From NCBI GenBank assembly GCA_963579025.1, contig CAUZFZ010000049.1, forward strand, positions 1 to 57,949: DNA of 57,949 nt, in the 5' to 3' direction. Under the pieces are notes generated by a model. That model ran no database searches, was not told the origin of the DNA, and was given only the letters and a program-made list of their open reading frames with translations. This document shows, piece by piece, positions 33,209 to 41,230 of the stretch. How positions within the stretch are numbered: the first letter of the stretch is position 1; every line of letters starts with the position of its first letter. The translations under genes and the position numbers were made by a program. This DNA comes from CAUZFZ01 sp963579025 (lineage in GTDB: Bacteria > Planctomycetota > Planctomycetia > Planctomycetales > Planctomycetaceae).

Positions 33209-35179
33209 ATGATCCTCCAGCACGCCAACGAACTGTTGACGCGTACGTTTCGCTCGCCGAGGCATCCGCCCGGTCGCTGGCGGAGGCTGGCGGGCCAGAT
33301 TGACCGGCTGGCCACGCAGCTGGAAGCGAAGCCCGACGCTGAGTTACGAACACTCGCGGCAGCAACTCAGTTCCGTGTTCGCTCGGGTGAACCCCTTGAC
33401 GTGATTCTGCGCGACGCGTTCGCACTGGTTGTCGAGTCGTCGCGGCGGCACATCGGGTTGCGGCATTATCGCGTACAGATTCTGGGCGGCATTGCCCTGC
33501 ACAGCGGCGGTGTTGCTGAAATGCAGACCGGCGAGGGCAAGACACTCGCCGCCACTCTGCCCTTGTTTTTGAACGCGCTCCGCGGACAGCCCGTCCATCT
33601 GGCCACGGCCAACGATTACCTCGCGCAACGTGACGCTGATCTGATGCGACCGATGTTTGAATCGCTGGGGCTCAGCGTGGGAGCTGTCACCGGAGACATG
33701 TCCCCCGTTGAACGTCGCACTGCCTACGATTGCGATATCACCTACGGCACGGCTCGCGAGTTCGGGTTCGACTTTCTGCGCGACCGACTGACCCTGAAAG
33801 CACGTGGGTTCGAAGAGACTTCGCTGTTCGCCGAATCGCTTCACGTGCGGTCGCTGGCGGAGCTACAGGCCGGACCAGCCCGTTCGCTGCGTGAGCGTTT
33901 GACTGTCCAGCGGCACCCTCTGCACTTCGCCCTGATCGACGAAGCGGACAGTCTGCTGATTGACGAGGCACGCACGCCGTTAATCATCAGCAGCGAGCAG
34001 GGAGACCGCCTGACTCAGGAAGCTCTGTTCCGCTGGTGTGCCGGTGCTGTCGGACAGTTTGAATTGAACGAGCACCTGGAAGCGGACGCCGACACCGGGC
34101 GTTTCGAACTGACGCGGCCGGGCTTTCGGCTGATGCGAGCACTACCGAAACCGCCCCAACTCGACGAACTGCCGATGTCGGACATCATCGACGCGCTGCT
34201 GCAGGCCGCGTATGCCGCCAGCAACCTGCGCTGCGACGAGCACTACGTCGTTCGCGACGGCAAAGTTCAGATCGTTGACGAATTCACGGGCCGAATCGCG
34301 GAAGGGCGCAAGTGGCGAAACGGGGTTCATCAGGCAGTCGAAGCACGCGAAGGCGTCGACGTCAGTCCGCTGACCGCACACTGTGCCCGCATCACCGTGC
34401 AGGAGTTGTTTGGACTGTACGACCGCATCTCCGGCATGACTGGCACGGCAACGTCTGCGGCGTGCGAACTCCTGTCTGTGTATCAGTTGCCCGTCTACCG
34501 CATCCCGACACACCGCAAGGTACGGCGAGACGAGCAACCGCCCCTCGTACTGGAATCTTCCGATGCCCGCTGGCAGGCGGTTACCGACGAGGCTCGGGAA
34601 ATCACGTCGAGCGGACGTCCTGTGTTGATCGGGACGCGGACGATCGCGCAGTCCGAGCAGCTCTCGTCGCTACTGACAGAGGCGGGTCTGGAACACGAGA
34701 TCCTGAACGCTCGCAACCACGCGCTGGAAGCAGAGATTGTCTCGGAAGCAGGTCATCCCGGACGAATTACCGTCGCGACCAACATGGCAGGCCGCGGAAC
34801 CGACATCGTGCTGCAGGGCAATGCTGAGGAACTGGGCGGACTGCATGTCATCTGCTCGGAGCCACACGCAGCCGCGCGGATTGACCGCCAGCTTGTGGGG
34901 CGATGTTCCCGGCAGGGGGACCCCGGGTCGTTTCGTCAATTCATGTCGCTGGAAGATGCCGTCCTGCGTGAAGGTCTCAGCGAAGCCGACATGGACTCAA
35001 TGTGGAAATCGGCATCAATTCGATCGAATGCGCCAGCGCTCGTCTCTGGCTTTCGACGCGCACAGAAGCGGCTCGAACGGCAGCACGAGCAGGAACGTCA
35101 GATGTTACTTGTCCAGGCAAGAATGCGCGCCCGCCAACTCGTGCAGTTGGGACAGGACCCGTGGCTCGATGCCGTGTGA
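33209..35179 (+). CDS. Short SecA-type translocase ATPase paralogue
   Basis: A 656-residue SecA homologue; canonical SecA is about 800-950 residues. Walker A (MQTGEGKT, near residue 105), Walker B (LIDEADSLLIDEARTP, near 243), the second nucleotide-binding half with NMAGRGTDIVL (near 525) and GRCSRQGDPGSF are all present, so the ATPase motor looks intact. The protein stops soon after the SLEDAVL motif with a short helical tail, so much of the helical wing/scaffold, the C-terminal linker and the zinc-binding SecB site are missing. The preprotein cross-linking region is also compact. It may be an accessory SecA (SecA2-like) for a subset of substrates, or have a non-Sec role. No ribosome site is evident at the chosen ATG. 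Confidence 0.88.
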   Translation: MILQHANELLTRTFRSPRHPPGRWRRLAGQIDRLATQLEAKPDAELRTLAAATQFRVRSGEPLDVILRDAFALVVESSRRHIGLRHYRVQILGGIALHSGGVAEMQTGEGKTLAATLPLFLNALRGQPVHLATANDYLAQRDADLMRPMFESLGLSVGAVTGDMSPVERRTAYDCDITYGTAREFGFDFLRDRLTLKARGFEETSLFAESLHVRSLAELQAGPARSLRERLTVQRHPLHFALIDEADSLLIDEARTPLIISSEQGDRLTQEALFRWCAGAVGQFELNEHLEADADTGRFELTRPGFRLMRALPKPPQLDELPMSDIIDALLQAAYAASNLRCDEHYVVRDGKVQIVDEFTGRIAEGRKWRNGVHQAVEAREGVDVSPLTAHCARITVQELFGLYDRISGMTGTATSAACELLSVYQLPVYRIPTHRKVRRDEQPPLVLESSDARWQAVTDEAREITSSGRPVLIGTRTIAQSEQLSSLLTEAGLEHEILNARNHALEAEIVSEAGHPGRITVATNMAGRGTDIVLQGNAEELGGLHVICSEPHAAARIDRQLVGRCSRQGDPGSFRQFMSLEDAVLREGLSEADMDSMWKSASIRSNAPALVSGFRRAQKRLERQHEQERQMLLVQARMRARQLVQLGQDPWLDAV

Positions 35180-35272
35180 GGCGGGCGCTGCCTCCATCGA
35201 TTCGCAATGTGATGCTCGGAGCGGTAAATGTACTGCTCCGGTCACGCTCTCCTGCCATCGAGATAAACACCC

Positions 35273-36520
35273 ATGAAGATTTCCTCAATCGAACGAATCT
35301 GGGTCGACCTGCCACTGAAGGAAGTGCCGTGGCGGAACATGGTCAGAGAGATTCCGCACTGGTCGCTGTTCGAAATCTGCAAAGTCACGCTCAGCAACGG
35401 CGTGGTCGGTGTCGGTGAGACGATCCCGTATTACACGTGGGGCGAAGTCACCGACGAAGCGGTCGAACGAGCCACCGGGCAACACGCCGCAACGGTCATG
35501 TGGGACGACACACTGGGTGCCGGTCTGCAGATGGCTCTGTTCGACGCAGTTGCGAAATCGGTCGAGGCGCCGGTCTGGGCGCTGCTTGGTCAGAAAGTCC
35601 GTTCACGGGCACACGTCGGCTGGTGGGCGATTGACATGCCAGCTGAAGACTGGATCAGCGAGTGCGAAGAAGCGGCAGCCAGCGGGTACACAACATTCAA
35701 GACGAAGGCCCGGCCGTGGTTCGACCTGGAGGATCAGGCCCGGCGACTGTCGGAAGCTGTCCCGGACCATTTTCGCCTGGACCTCGACTTCAACGATTTC
35801 GCCCTCGACCCGTCGATAGCGCGACCGCTGTGCAAGCGGCTTGAGCAATTCAGCAAGATCATGATCTGGGAGAGCCCGATCACTCAGGAAGACACCGCCG
35901 GCAACCGCAACCTGCGCGATCACCTGAGCGTTCCGATCGCGATGCACATCGACCGCCCCGCATTCGAAACTCAAATCCGTCAGAACATCTGCGACGGTTT
36001 TGTCATGGAAGGCGGAATCAGTAACGCGTTGAGTCGCGGTCGCACGTGTGCCGAATTCAACAAGCCCTTCTGGCTGCAGTGGGTTGGTTCCAACCTGGGA
36101 GCGACGTTCTGCCTGCACGTCCAGGCGGCATTGTCACACGCCCGCTGGCCGGCAATTCACTGTAACCACATGTACGACGCGCAATTCGTGACAGAACCGT
36201 GGGTCGTGTCCAATGGCCTCGCTGTAGTACCGGACACCCCCGGCATCGGAGTCACCGTCGATTGGGACGTCGTGGATCAGTACCGCTGCGAACCTCAGGA
36301 CAAGCCGTATCCGTATCCGGACTTGCTGTTGCGGCTGGACTGGCCCAGCGGAACGAAGTCCTGGTTCACCCACGCTCAGCAGTTATGGGACACCTTCAAG
36401 GCAGGCGACTTGCCGGCGTTTATCCCCGGCGTGCATCTGACCCGTGTCGAAGACGACGGCACTCCCGAGTGGCGCGACCTGTACGAACGCGCGAGTCAGG
36501 CCCCGATACTTGACGGTTAA
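35273..36520 (+). CDS. Enolase superfamily enzyme (mandelate racemase/muconate lactonizing type)
   Basis: A 415-residue protein. The N-terminal capping domain (about 1-120) is followed by a barrel with the signature KxK (FKTKAR, near residue 143), metal ligands expected at Asp in LDLDFND (about 170), Glu in IWESPI (about 198) and the AMHID strand (about 222), and a late GSNLG loop. These fit the MR subgroup that abstracts a proton alpha to a carboxylate from sugar acids or related substrates using Mg2+. Substrate cannot be decided. The neighbours are a purine-type permease and a Gfo/Idh oxidoreductase, which suggests a small catabolic cluster but not one pathway. Confidence 0.87.
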   Translation: MKISSIERIWVDLPLKEVPWRNMVREIPHWSLFEICKVTLSNGVVGVGETIPYYTWGEVTDEAVERATGQHAATVMWDDTLGAGLQMALFDAVAKSVEAPVWALLGQKVRSRAHVGWWAIDMPAEDWISECEEAAASGYTTFKTKARPWFDLEDQARRLSEAVPDHFRLDLDFNDFALDPSIARPLCKRLEQFSKIMIWESPITQEDTAGNRNLRDHLSVPIAMHIDRPAFETQIRQNICDGFVMEGGISNALSRGRTCAEFNKPFWLQWVGSNLGATFCLHVQAALSHARWPAIHCNHMYDAQFVTEPWVVSNGLAVVPDTPGIGVTVDWDVVDQYRCEPQDKPYPYPDLLLRLDWPSGTKSWFTHAQQLWDTFKAGDLPAFIPGVHLTRVEDDGTPEWRDLYERASQAPILDG

Positions 36521-36617
36521 CCTCGACAACTGGCGAGCGACTGAGTTGTTGGCCGCCGACCCCAATGCTGTGCACATCCCTGGCAAGGCCGAATCAGGCG
36601 GGAGATAAAAGGGAAAT

Positions 36618-36698
36618 CCCACGGTTGGCAGGGCGGGCCCACGGATGAACGAACGCGGACGGTAACTTCATCCGCGGGTCCGCCCTGCCATCCGTGGG
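36618..36698. repeat. Inverted repeat with 32-bp arms
   Basis: Arms 36618-36649 and 36667-36698 (core GGCAGGGCGGGCCCACGGAT) pair with about three mismatches around a 17-base loop. It fills much of the gap between the enolase-type gene and the permease. It may be a terminator or a mobile repeat; no T-tract follows. Confidence 0.8.
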
Positions 36699-36844
36699 CA
36701 GAAACCCTTCGTTTACACGTTGAAGGCTTATAACGGCCGATGTGATCTCAAGTTAAGCCGTCTCAAGATGTGCAGAGTAGTGCCCCGACCCGCCCACTTG
36801 GCTGACCGAAGGTCTCCCTGTCATCGGTCTCCGAACAACAACCT

Positions 36845-38188
36845 ATGAACTTCCTGAACCGCTACTTCGAACTGGAATCCCGCGGAACAACCGTGGGCCG
36901 CGAATTCCGCGGAGCTGTGGCGACGTTTCTCACGATGGCGTACATCCTCGCGGCCAACCCCGCGATTCTGGGCGCGGCTGGAGTGCCGGTGGATTCCGCG
37001 GTCGCGTGTACGGCCCTTGCCGCCGGCATCTGCACAATCGCCATGGGACTGATCGCGAACTTCCCGCTCGCGCTGGCCAGCGGAATGGGGCTGAACGCGC
37101 TGGTCGCTTACACGGCCGCCGCCGCGACGGGTTCCTGGCAGACCGCGATGGGGATTGTCGTTCTCGACGGACTCATCATTTCCGTGCTGGTTGTGATCGG
37201 TTTGCGTGAAGCCATGCTCGATGCCATTCCGCTCGACCTGCGTCGCGGCATGGCGGCCGGCATTGGGCTGTTCATCGCACTGATCGGCTGCGTGAACTCG
37301 GGGCTGGTCTCGTCATCGGGTATGCCAGTCCCGCCGCTGAGGCCGGGCGACTTCGTAGAGCCGTCCGTGCTGATCACGCTCGCGGGCATCGTCGTGATCG
37401 CGGCCCTGCATTCCCGCAAAGTTCCTGGAGCCATCCTGATTGGCATCGTCGCCTGCGCGGTGGCATCACACGTATCGGCATCCCTCGAACCGGTCGCTGT
37501 CGGCGATGCCGACGCACACGTCGGCCAGCCGAGCGATCACGAACGAGTATCGGCCCTGCCGTCGTTCAGGATCATCGGTCAGGCGGACGTCGTGGGGGCG
37601 ATGAGCCTGCAGTTCCTCCCGCTGCTGCTCACTCTATTGATGGTTGATTTCTTTGACACGCTGGGCACCGTGACTGCACTGGGAGATCAGACCGGGCTCA
37701 AGGATGCGAATGCCCGAGTGCCGGGCCTGCGGCGCATTCTGCTGGTTGATTCGGTCAGCGCCGCGATCGGCGGATGGTTTGGAGTCAGTTCGGTCACGAG
37801 CTACATCGAATCCGCGGCCGGAATCTCCGAGGGTGCACGGACAGGACTCCACTCGGTATTCGTCGGCCTGTTCTTTCTGCTGTGTGTTTTCGCGTCACCG
37901 CTGGTGGCACTGATTCCACCGGAAGCAACGGCGCCGGCTCTGATCGTTGTCGGATGTCTGATGGCGGCATCCATAACCCGTATCGATTTCACTCAGGCCG
38001 CCACCGCCGTACCGGCATTCGTCACACTGCTGCTGATCCCGACCTCGTATTCGATATCTCATGGAATCGGATACGGCATCTTGACGTATGTGGCGATTCA
38101 GTTGCTCACCTTGCAATGGCGGAATGTTCATCCGCTGCTGTATGGCGCCGCCGCCGTGTTCGCGATCGCATTCGCATGGGCCGGCTGA
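36845..38188 (+). CDS. NCS2/AzgA-type purine permease
   Basis: A 447-residue integral membrane protein with about 12-14 hydrophobic helices and no signal peptide. The beginning MNFLNRYFELESRGTTVGRE and the early MAYILAANPAIL match the AzgA branch of the NCS2 family; further matching marks are GMGLNALVAYTAA, the LLTLLMVDFFDTLGTV helix, and GVSSVTSYIESAAGI. AzgA-type proteins import adenine, guanine or hypoxanthine by proton symport across the inner membrane. The predicted ligand is a purine base, but this is by family only. The ribosome site is poor. Nothing in the neighbourhood (enolase-type and Gfo/Idh enzymes) suggests purine breakdown. Confidence 0.92.
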   Translation: MNFLNRYFELESRGTTVGREFRGAVATFLTMAYILAANPAILGAAGVPVDSAVACTALAAGICTIAMGLIANFPLALASGMGLNALVAYTAAAATGSWQTAMGIVVLDGLIISVLVVIGLREAMLDAIPLDLRRGMAAGIGLFIALIGCVNSGLVSSSGMPVPPLRPGDFVEPSVLITLAGIVVIAALHSRKVPGAILIGIVACAVASHVSASLEPVAVGDADAHVGQPSDHERVSALPSFRIIGQADVVGAMSLQFLPLLLTLLMVDFFDTLGTVTALGDQTGLKDANARVPGLRRILLVDSVSAAIGGWFGVSSVTSYIESAAGISEGARTGLHSVFVGLFFLLCVFASPLVALIPPEATAPALIVVGCLMAASITRIDFTQAATAVPAFVTLLLIPTSYSISHGIGYGILTYVAIQLLTLQWRNVHPLLYGAAAVFAIAFAWAG

Positions 38189-38309
38189 GCTGACTTCGCG
38201 CACGGTTGCACTCAGCCCCGGCAAGACATTACAGCGGTCCCGACTGGAGTGCCGTCAGCCGACGGCGACTTCACTCGCTCATGAATGAACATCCTCGGAG
38301 TCTGCCACA

Positions 38310-39428
38310 ATGCCTGAAATTATCTTCTCCACCGGAGAATGCCGCTGGGGAATTCTTGGAACGGCCTGCATTGCTCAGAAGAACTGGCACTCGATTCACA
38401 GCTCGCAGAATTCCGTGCTGACCGCCGTAGCTAGTCGCAGCGTCGAGCGAGCTGAACAGTTCATCGCCGACTGCTCATCCCAGGTCCCGTTCCCGGAGAC
38501 TCCCCGAGCCATCGGCAGCTATGAAGAACTGATCGCAGCCGACGATATCGACGCCGTCTATATCCCGCTGCCGACCGGAGTTCGCGCCGAATGGGTGATC
38601 AAGGCCGCCGAAGCCGGCAAGCATGTCATGTGTGAAAAACCATGCGGGCTGGACACGGCAGAATTGCAGCGCATCCTCGACGCATGCCAGAAGAACAACG
38701 TGCAGTTCATGGACGGCGTAATGTTCATGCACAGCGCCCGCCTCGATCGGCTCCGCGAAGTCATCAATGACGAGAACAGTATTGGCAACCTGAAACGAAT
38801 TGCGACGCAGTTCAGTTTCCTGGCACCCGACGACTTCCTCGAAGGCAACATTCGCGTCAGCAGTTCGCTCGAGCCGCAGGGATGTCTGGGCGATCTTGGC
38901 TGGTACAACATCCGCTTCACGCTGTGGGCCATGGACTATGCCATGCCAACGTCGGTCACCGGCCGACTGATCTCCAGCATCAAGAGCGGCATCAGCCACG
39001 AACCGACTCCCACGGAATTCTCCGGCGAGATGTTTTTCGACGGCGGAGTTTCCGCGAGTTTCTACTGCTCATTCCTGGCCGAGCATCAGCAGTGGGCGCA
39101 CGTTAGTGGTACGAAAGGATCTCTGCAGGTCCCGGACTTCGTCCTGCCGTACTACGGTTCGGAGGTCACGTTCGACGTTGCCAACCCCTTCTTTGATTTG
39201 CAGGGGTGCTTCTTCACGATGGAACAGCACACGCGTCGCGAAGTGGTACGAGAGTACGGAAATAACCACCCAACCTCACAGGAATCCAACATGTTCCGCA
39301 ATTTCGCGGACCTGGTCCTCGACGGCGAAGTCGATCCGAAGTGGGGAGACATCGCGCTGAAAACCCAACAGGTCATGGACGCCTGCGCTGAGTCCGCAAG
39401 GAGTGGCAGTCAGCCCGTTTCGCTTTGA
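38310..39428 (+). CDS. Gfo/Idh/MocA family oxidoreductase
   Basis: A 372-residue NAD(P)-dependent dehydrogenase. The N-terminal Rossmann fold starts CRWGILGTACIAQ (residues about 11-23), and EKPCG near residue 109 is the conserved EKP motif with the catalytic-site Lys. The C-terminal alpha/beta substrate domain follows from about 125 (LRVINDENSIGNLKRI region). The family acts on sugars, inositols and related polyols, and is strongly expanded in Planctomycetota. It has no twin-arginine or Sec signal, unlike many planctomycete members, so it is cytoplasmic. GGAG lies upstream of the start. The substrate is not predictable. It is followed at once by the GxxExxY cassette. Confidence 0.92.
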   Translation: MPEIIFSTGECRWGILGTACIAQKNWHSIHSSQNSVLTAVASRSVERAEQFIADCSSQVPFPETPRAIGSYEELIAADDIDAVYIPLPTGVRAEWVIKAAEAGKHVMCEKPCGLDTAELQRILDACQKNNVQFMDGVMFMHSARLDRLREVINDENSIGNLKRIATQFSFLAPDDFLEGNIRVSSSLEPQGCLGDLGWYNIRFTLWAMDYAMPTSVTGRLISSIKSGISHEPTPTEFSGEMFFDGGVSASFYCSFLAEHQQWAHVSGTKGSLQVPDFVLPYYGSEVTFDVANPFFDLQGCFFTMEQHTRREVVREYGNNHPTSQESNMFRNFADLVLDGEVDPKWGDIALKTQQVMDACAESARSGSQPVSL

Positions 39429-39432
39429 CGTG

Positions 39433-39888
39433 ACCACGAAAGACACGAATTACACGAAAAAAGGAAAGTTGTTTCAGCGGATGATTCGCTCCCATTCGAC
39501 CTTGGGATAGTGGCCGAAGTTCACGAGGAGGCCGAGTCTCATGCCTGTCGCTTTCAAATAGTTGTGAACCTGTGCTCGATGCTCGTCGCATAAGGCCTTG
39601 ACCGCTTTGATTTCCAGAATGATCTTTTCACAACAGGTGAAGTCCGGCTCGTAACTCTGCGTCAGCGGATATCCCTTGTACTCGAGAGCCAGCTTGTCCT
39701 TCGCTCTGAAAGGGATCTCCTGAATTCCAAGTTCCAGAAACAGACACTCCTGGTAGACAGGCTCAACGAATCCACAGCCCTTCTCCTTGTAGACCTCAAA
39801 ACAAGCCCCCATCACCTTGTAGCTCTCGTCTTTGTAAAGAAGTTCAACCATCTCGGTTTCCTTTCGTGTCATTGGTGTATTTCGTGGT
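39433..39888 (-). mobile_element. GxxExxY cassette with inverted terminal repeats
   Basis: A 456-bp unit whose two ends are inverted repeats (outer part ACCACGAAA, then two further CACGAA steps, about 32 bases each). The only content is the GxxExxY gene on the minus strand; the right terminal repeat supplies its ribosome site (AGGAAA). A second unit with the same ends lies at 39915-40109. No transposase is present and no target-site duplication could be fixed, so mobility is an inference. Confidence 0.6.
39474..39851 (-). CDS. GxxExxY protein (PD-(D/E)XK nuclease-like fold)
   Basis: A 125-residue protein starting at the ATG at 39851, five bases after AGGAAA; a longer frame from 39872 would begin inside the terminal repeat and is less likely. 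It carries the family signature GFVEPVY (GxxExxY) near residue 25 and the PD-(D/E)XK pattern EPDFTCCEKIILEIKAVK (Asp, then ExK), so the predicted nuclease core looks complete. The family is placed in the PD-(D/E)XK clan but its activity is not established. The gene is the whole content of a terminal-repeat-bounded cassette, and a deleted sister copy lies beside it. Confidence 0.88.
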   Translation of the reverse strand: MVELLYKDESYKVMGACFEVYKEKGCGFVEPVYQECLFLELGIQEIPFRAKDKLALEYKGYPLTQSYEPDFTCCEKIILEIKAVKALCDEHRAQVHNYLKATGMRLGLLVNFGHYPKVEWERIIR

Positions 39889-39914
39889 TACGTCCATCGG
39901 CCCACTCCGGTAGG

Positions 39915-40109
39915 ACCACGAAAGACACGAACTACACGAAAAAAAGGATTTGTTTTCAGCGGATGGATCGTTCCTGTTCGACTTTCGGGTAATGACCGAC
40001 GTTAACGAGGATGCATCCTGGCGAGCTCCACCACCTTATCGCTCTCGTCTTCCTGAAAGAATCTCAACCATTTCACTTTTCCTTTCGTGTAATTCGTGTA
40101 TTTCGTGGT
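39915..40109 (-). mobile_element. Internally deleted GxxExxY cassette (non-autonomous derivative)
   Basis: A 195-bp unit with the same terminal repeats as the full cassette at 39433-39888. It begins 27 bases after the full one ends. Roughly 260 bases of the gene's middle are missing. The bases after each right end (ATCGGCC/CACTCCGG-like) are also similar, which suggests that a short stretch beyond the cassette was duplicated too. Confidence 0.65.
39956..40071 (-). pseudogene. Remnant of a GxxExxY gene
   Basis: Only the first codons (MVEIL, frame broken shortly after) and the last ones survive; in another frame the end still reads VNVGHYPKVEQERSIR, matching the C-terminus VNFGHYPKVEWERIIR of the intact neighbour. 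The nuclease core and the GxxExxY motif are gone, so no function remains. Confidence 0.85.
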
Positions 40110-40143
40110 CAAGATCATCGGCACCTCTCCGGGAGAACTCATC

Positions 40144-41181
40144 ATGCGCTGGACGTTTCTGATTGTTGCTTCAATGTGTCTTCTTCAGCAGGCCTCCGCG
40201 GATCAGAAAGACAAGCGTCTCGATATCTACTTCATTGATGTCGAAGGTGGTGCAGCGACGCTGTTTGTGACTCCTGAGGGGGAATCCATTCTGATTGACT
40301 CTGGCTATCCTGGCTACGACTTTCGCGATCGCGATCGCATCGTGGATGTTGCAAAGAACCACGCGAAAGTTGACCAAATCGACCATGCGGTGGTCAGTCA
40401 CTGGCATTTGGATCATTACGGCAATCACGCGGCATTGACGGAGAAGATCAGGATCGGGACGTTCTGGGACCGCGGCATTCCTGATTTTCTGGTGGAAGAC
40501 AAGAAGTTTGTCGACCGCGTCGCGCTGTACCGCCAGGCGTCACAGAATCAGTCGAAGACGGTCCAACCTGGCGACATGATTCCGTTGAAGTCTGGTGACA
40601 CGCCTCTGTTAATGAAAGTTGTTACAGCAAGTCGCAATGTTATTCCCAATACCGGTAAGCCGAACCCGTTTGCGAAGTTGCACAATGCGATTGCTGAAGA
40701 CAAATCGGACAACGCCGCCAGTGTCAGTTCACTACTCTCATTTGGAGATTTTCGTTTCCTGTGCTGTGGTGACCTGACATGGAATATCGAAGCGAAGCTT
40801 GTTACCCCCAATAACCCGATCGGTCAGGTTGACGTGTTCATGGTGACTCACCATGGCTTACCGTCGAGTAACAATCCGGCCTTTGTTCTTGCAATTGATC
40901 CGGTTGTGGCAGTCATGTGCAATGGGCCAACCAAGGGTGGAGCCGGACAAACTCAAACCACGCTTCGCAAAGTCAAAGCACTGAAAGACCTGTACCAGTT
41001 GCATGCGAGCGTCAATCTGCCGCTTGAGCAGCAGGCGCCGAAAAAGAACATCGCCAACGTCGGAAAGCTGGGTGAGTGCAAAGGGGTGTATGTCAAGCTG
41101 TCCGTTGCGGCCGATGGAAAGAACTACACAGTTCAGATCGGTCCGGAGGGCGAAAAGCGTTCCTATGCTACCAGGCATTGA
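40144..41181 (+). CDS. Secreted MBL-fold (metallo-beta-lactamase superfamily) hydrolase
   Basis: A 345-residue protein with a signal peptide (about 1-19); the ATG at 40144 follows GGGAGA. A longer in-frame start at 40096 lies in the cassette's terminal repeat and is rejected. The metal motif SHWHLDHYG (about 84-92) is the classical HxHxDH. Later metal or core residues are in LCCGDLTWN (about 200) and VTHHGLPSS (about 235), a layout like the ComEC/Rec2-type MBL domain. The family hydrolyses phosphoesters, nucleic acids or small lactones with two metals; substrate unknown. It is probably periplasmic. Confidence 0.88.
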   Translation: MRWTFLIVASMCLLQQASADQKDKRLDIYFIDVEGGAATLFVTPEGESILIDSGYPGYDFRDRDRIVDVAKNHAKVDQIDHAVVSHWHLDHYGNHAALTEKIRIGTFWDRGIPDFLVEDKKFVDRVALYRQASQNQSKTVQPGDMIPLKSGDTPLLMKVVTASRNVIPNTGKPNPFAKLHNAIAEDKSDNAASVSSLLSFGDFRFLCCGDLTWNIEAKLVTPNNPIGQVDVFMVTHHGLPSSNNPAFVLAIDPVVAVMCNGPTKGGAGQTQTTLRKVKALKDLYQLHASVNLPLEQQAPKKNIANVGKLGECKGVYVKLSVAADGKNYTVQIGPEGEKRSYATRH

Positions 41182-41190
41182 GTGCGCGCG

Positions 41191-41208
41191 AACCGCATGA
41201 ATGCGGTT
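41191..41208. repeat. 18-bp palindrome upstream of the M81 gene
   Basis: AACCGCAT-GA-ATGCGGTT forms an 8-bp stem with a 2-base centre in the gap between the MBL and M81 genes. It overlaps the upstream in-frame ATG at 41201, which is another reason to prefer the start at 41231. Confidence 0.6.
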
Positions 41209-41230
41209 ACTACAAACGATCGGATTGGCT

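Noticed and set aside
40096..40143. Earlier start for the MBL-fold protein
   Set aside because: It lies in the terminal repeat of the deleted cassette and would place residues before a good signal peptide.
41201..41230. Earlier start for the M81 peptidase
   Set aside because: That ATG lies in an 18-bp palindrome; the family's usual N-terminus starts at 41231.
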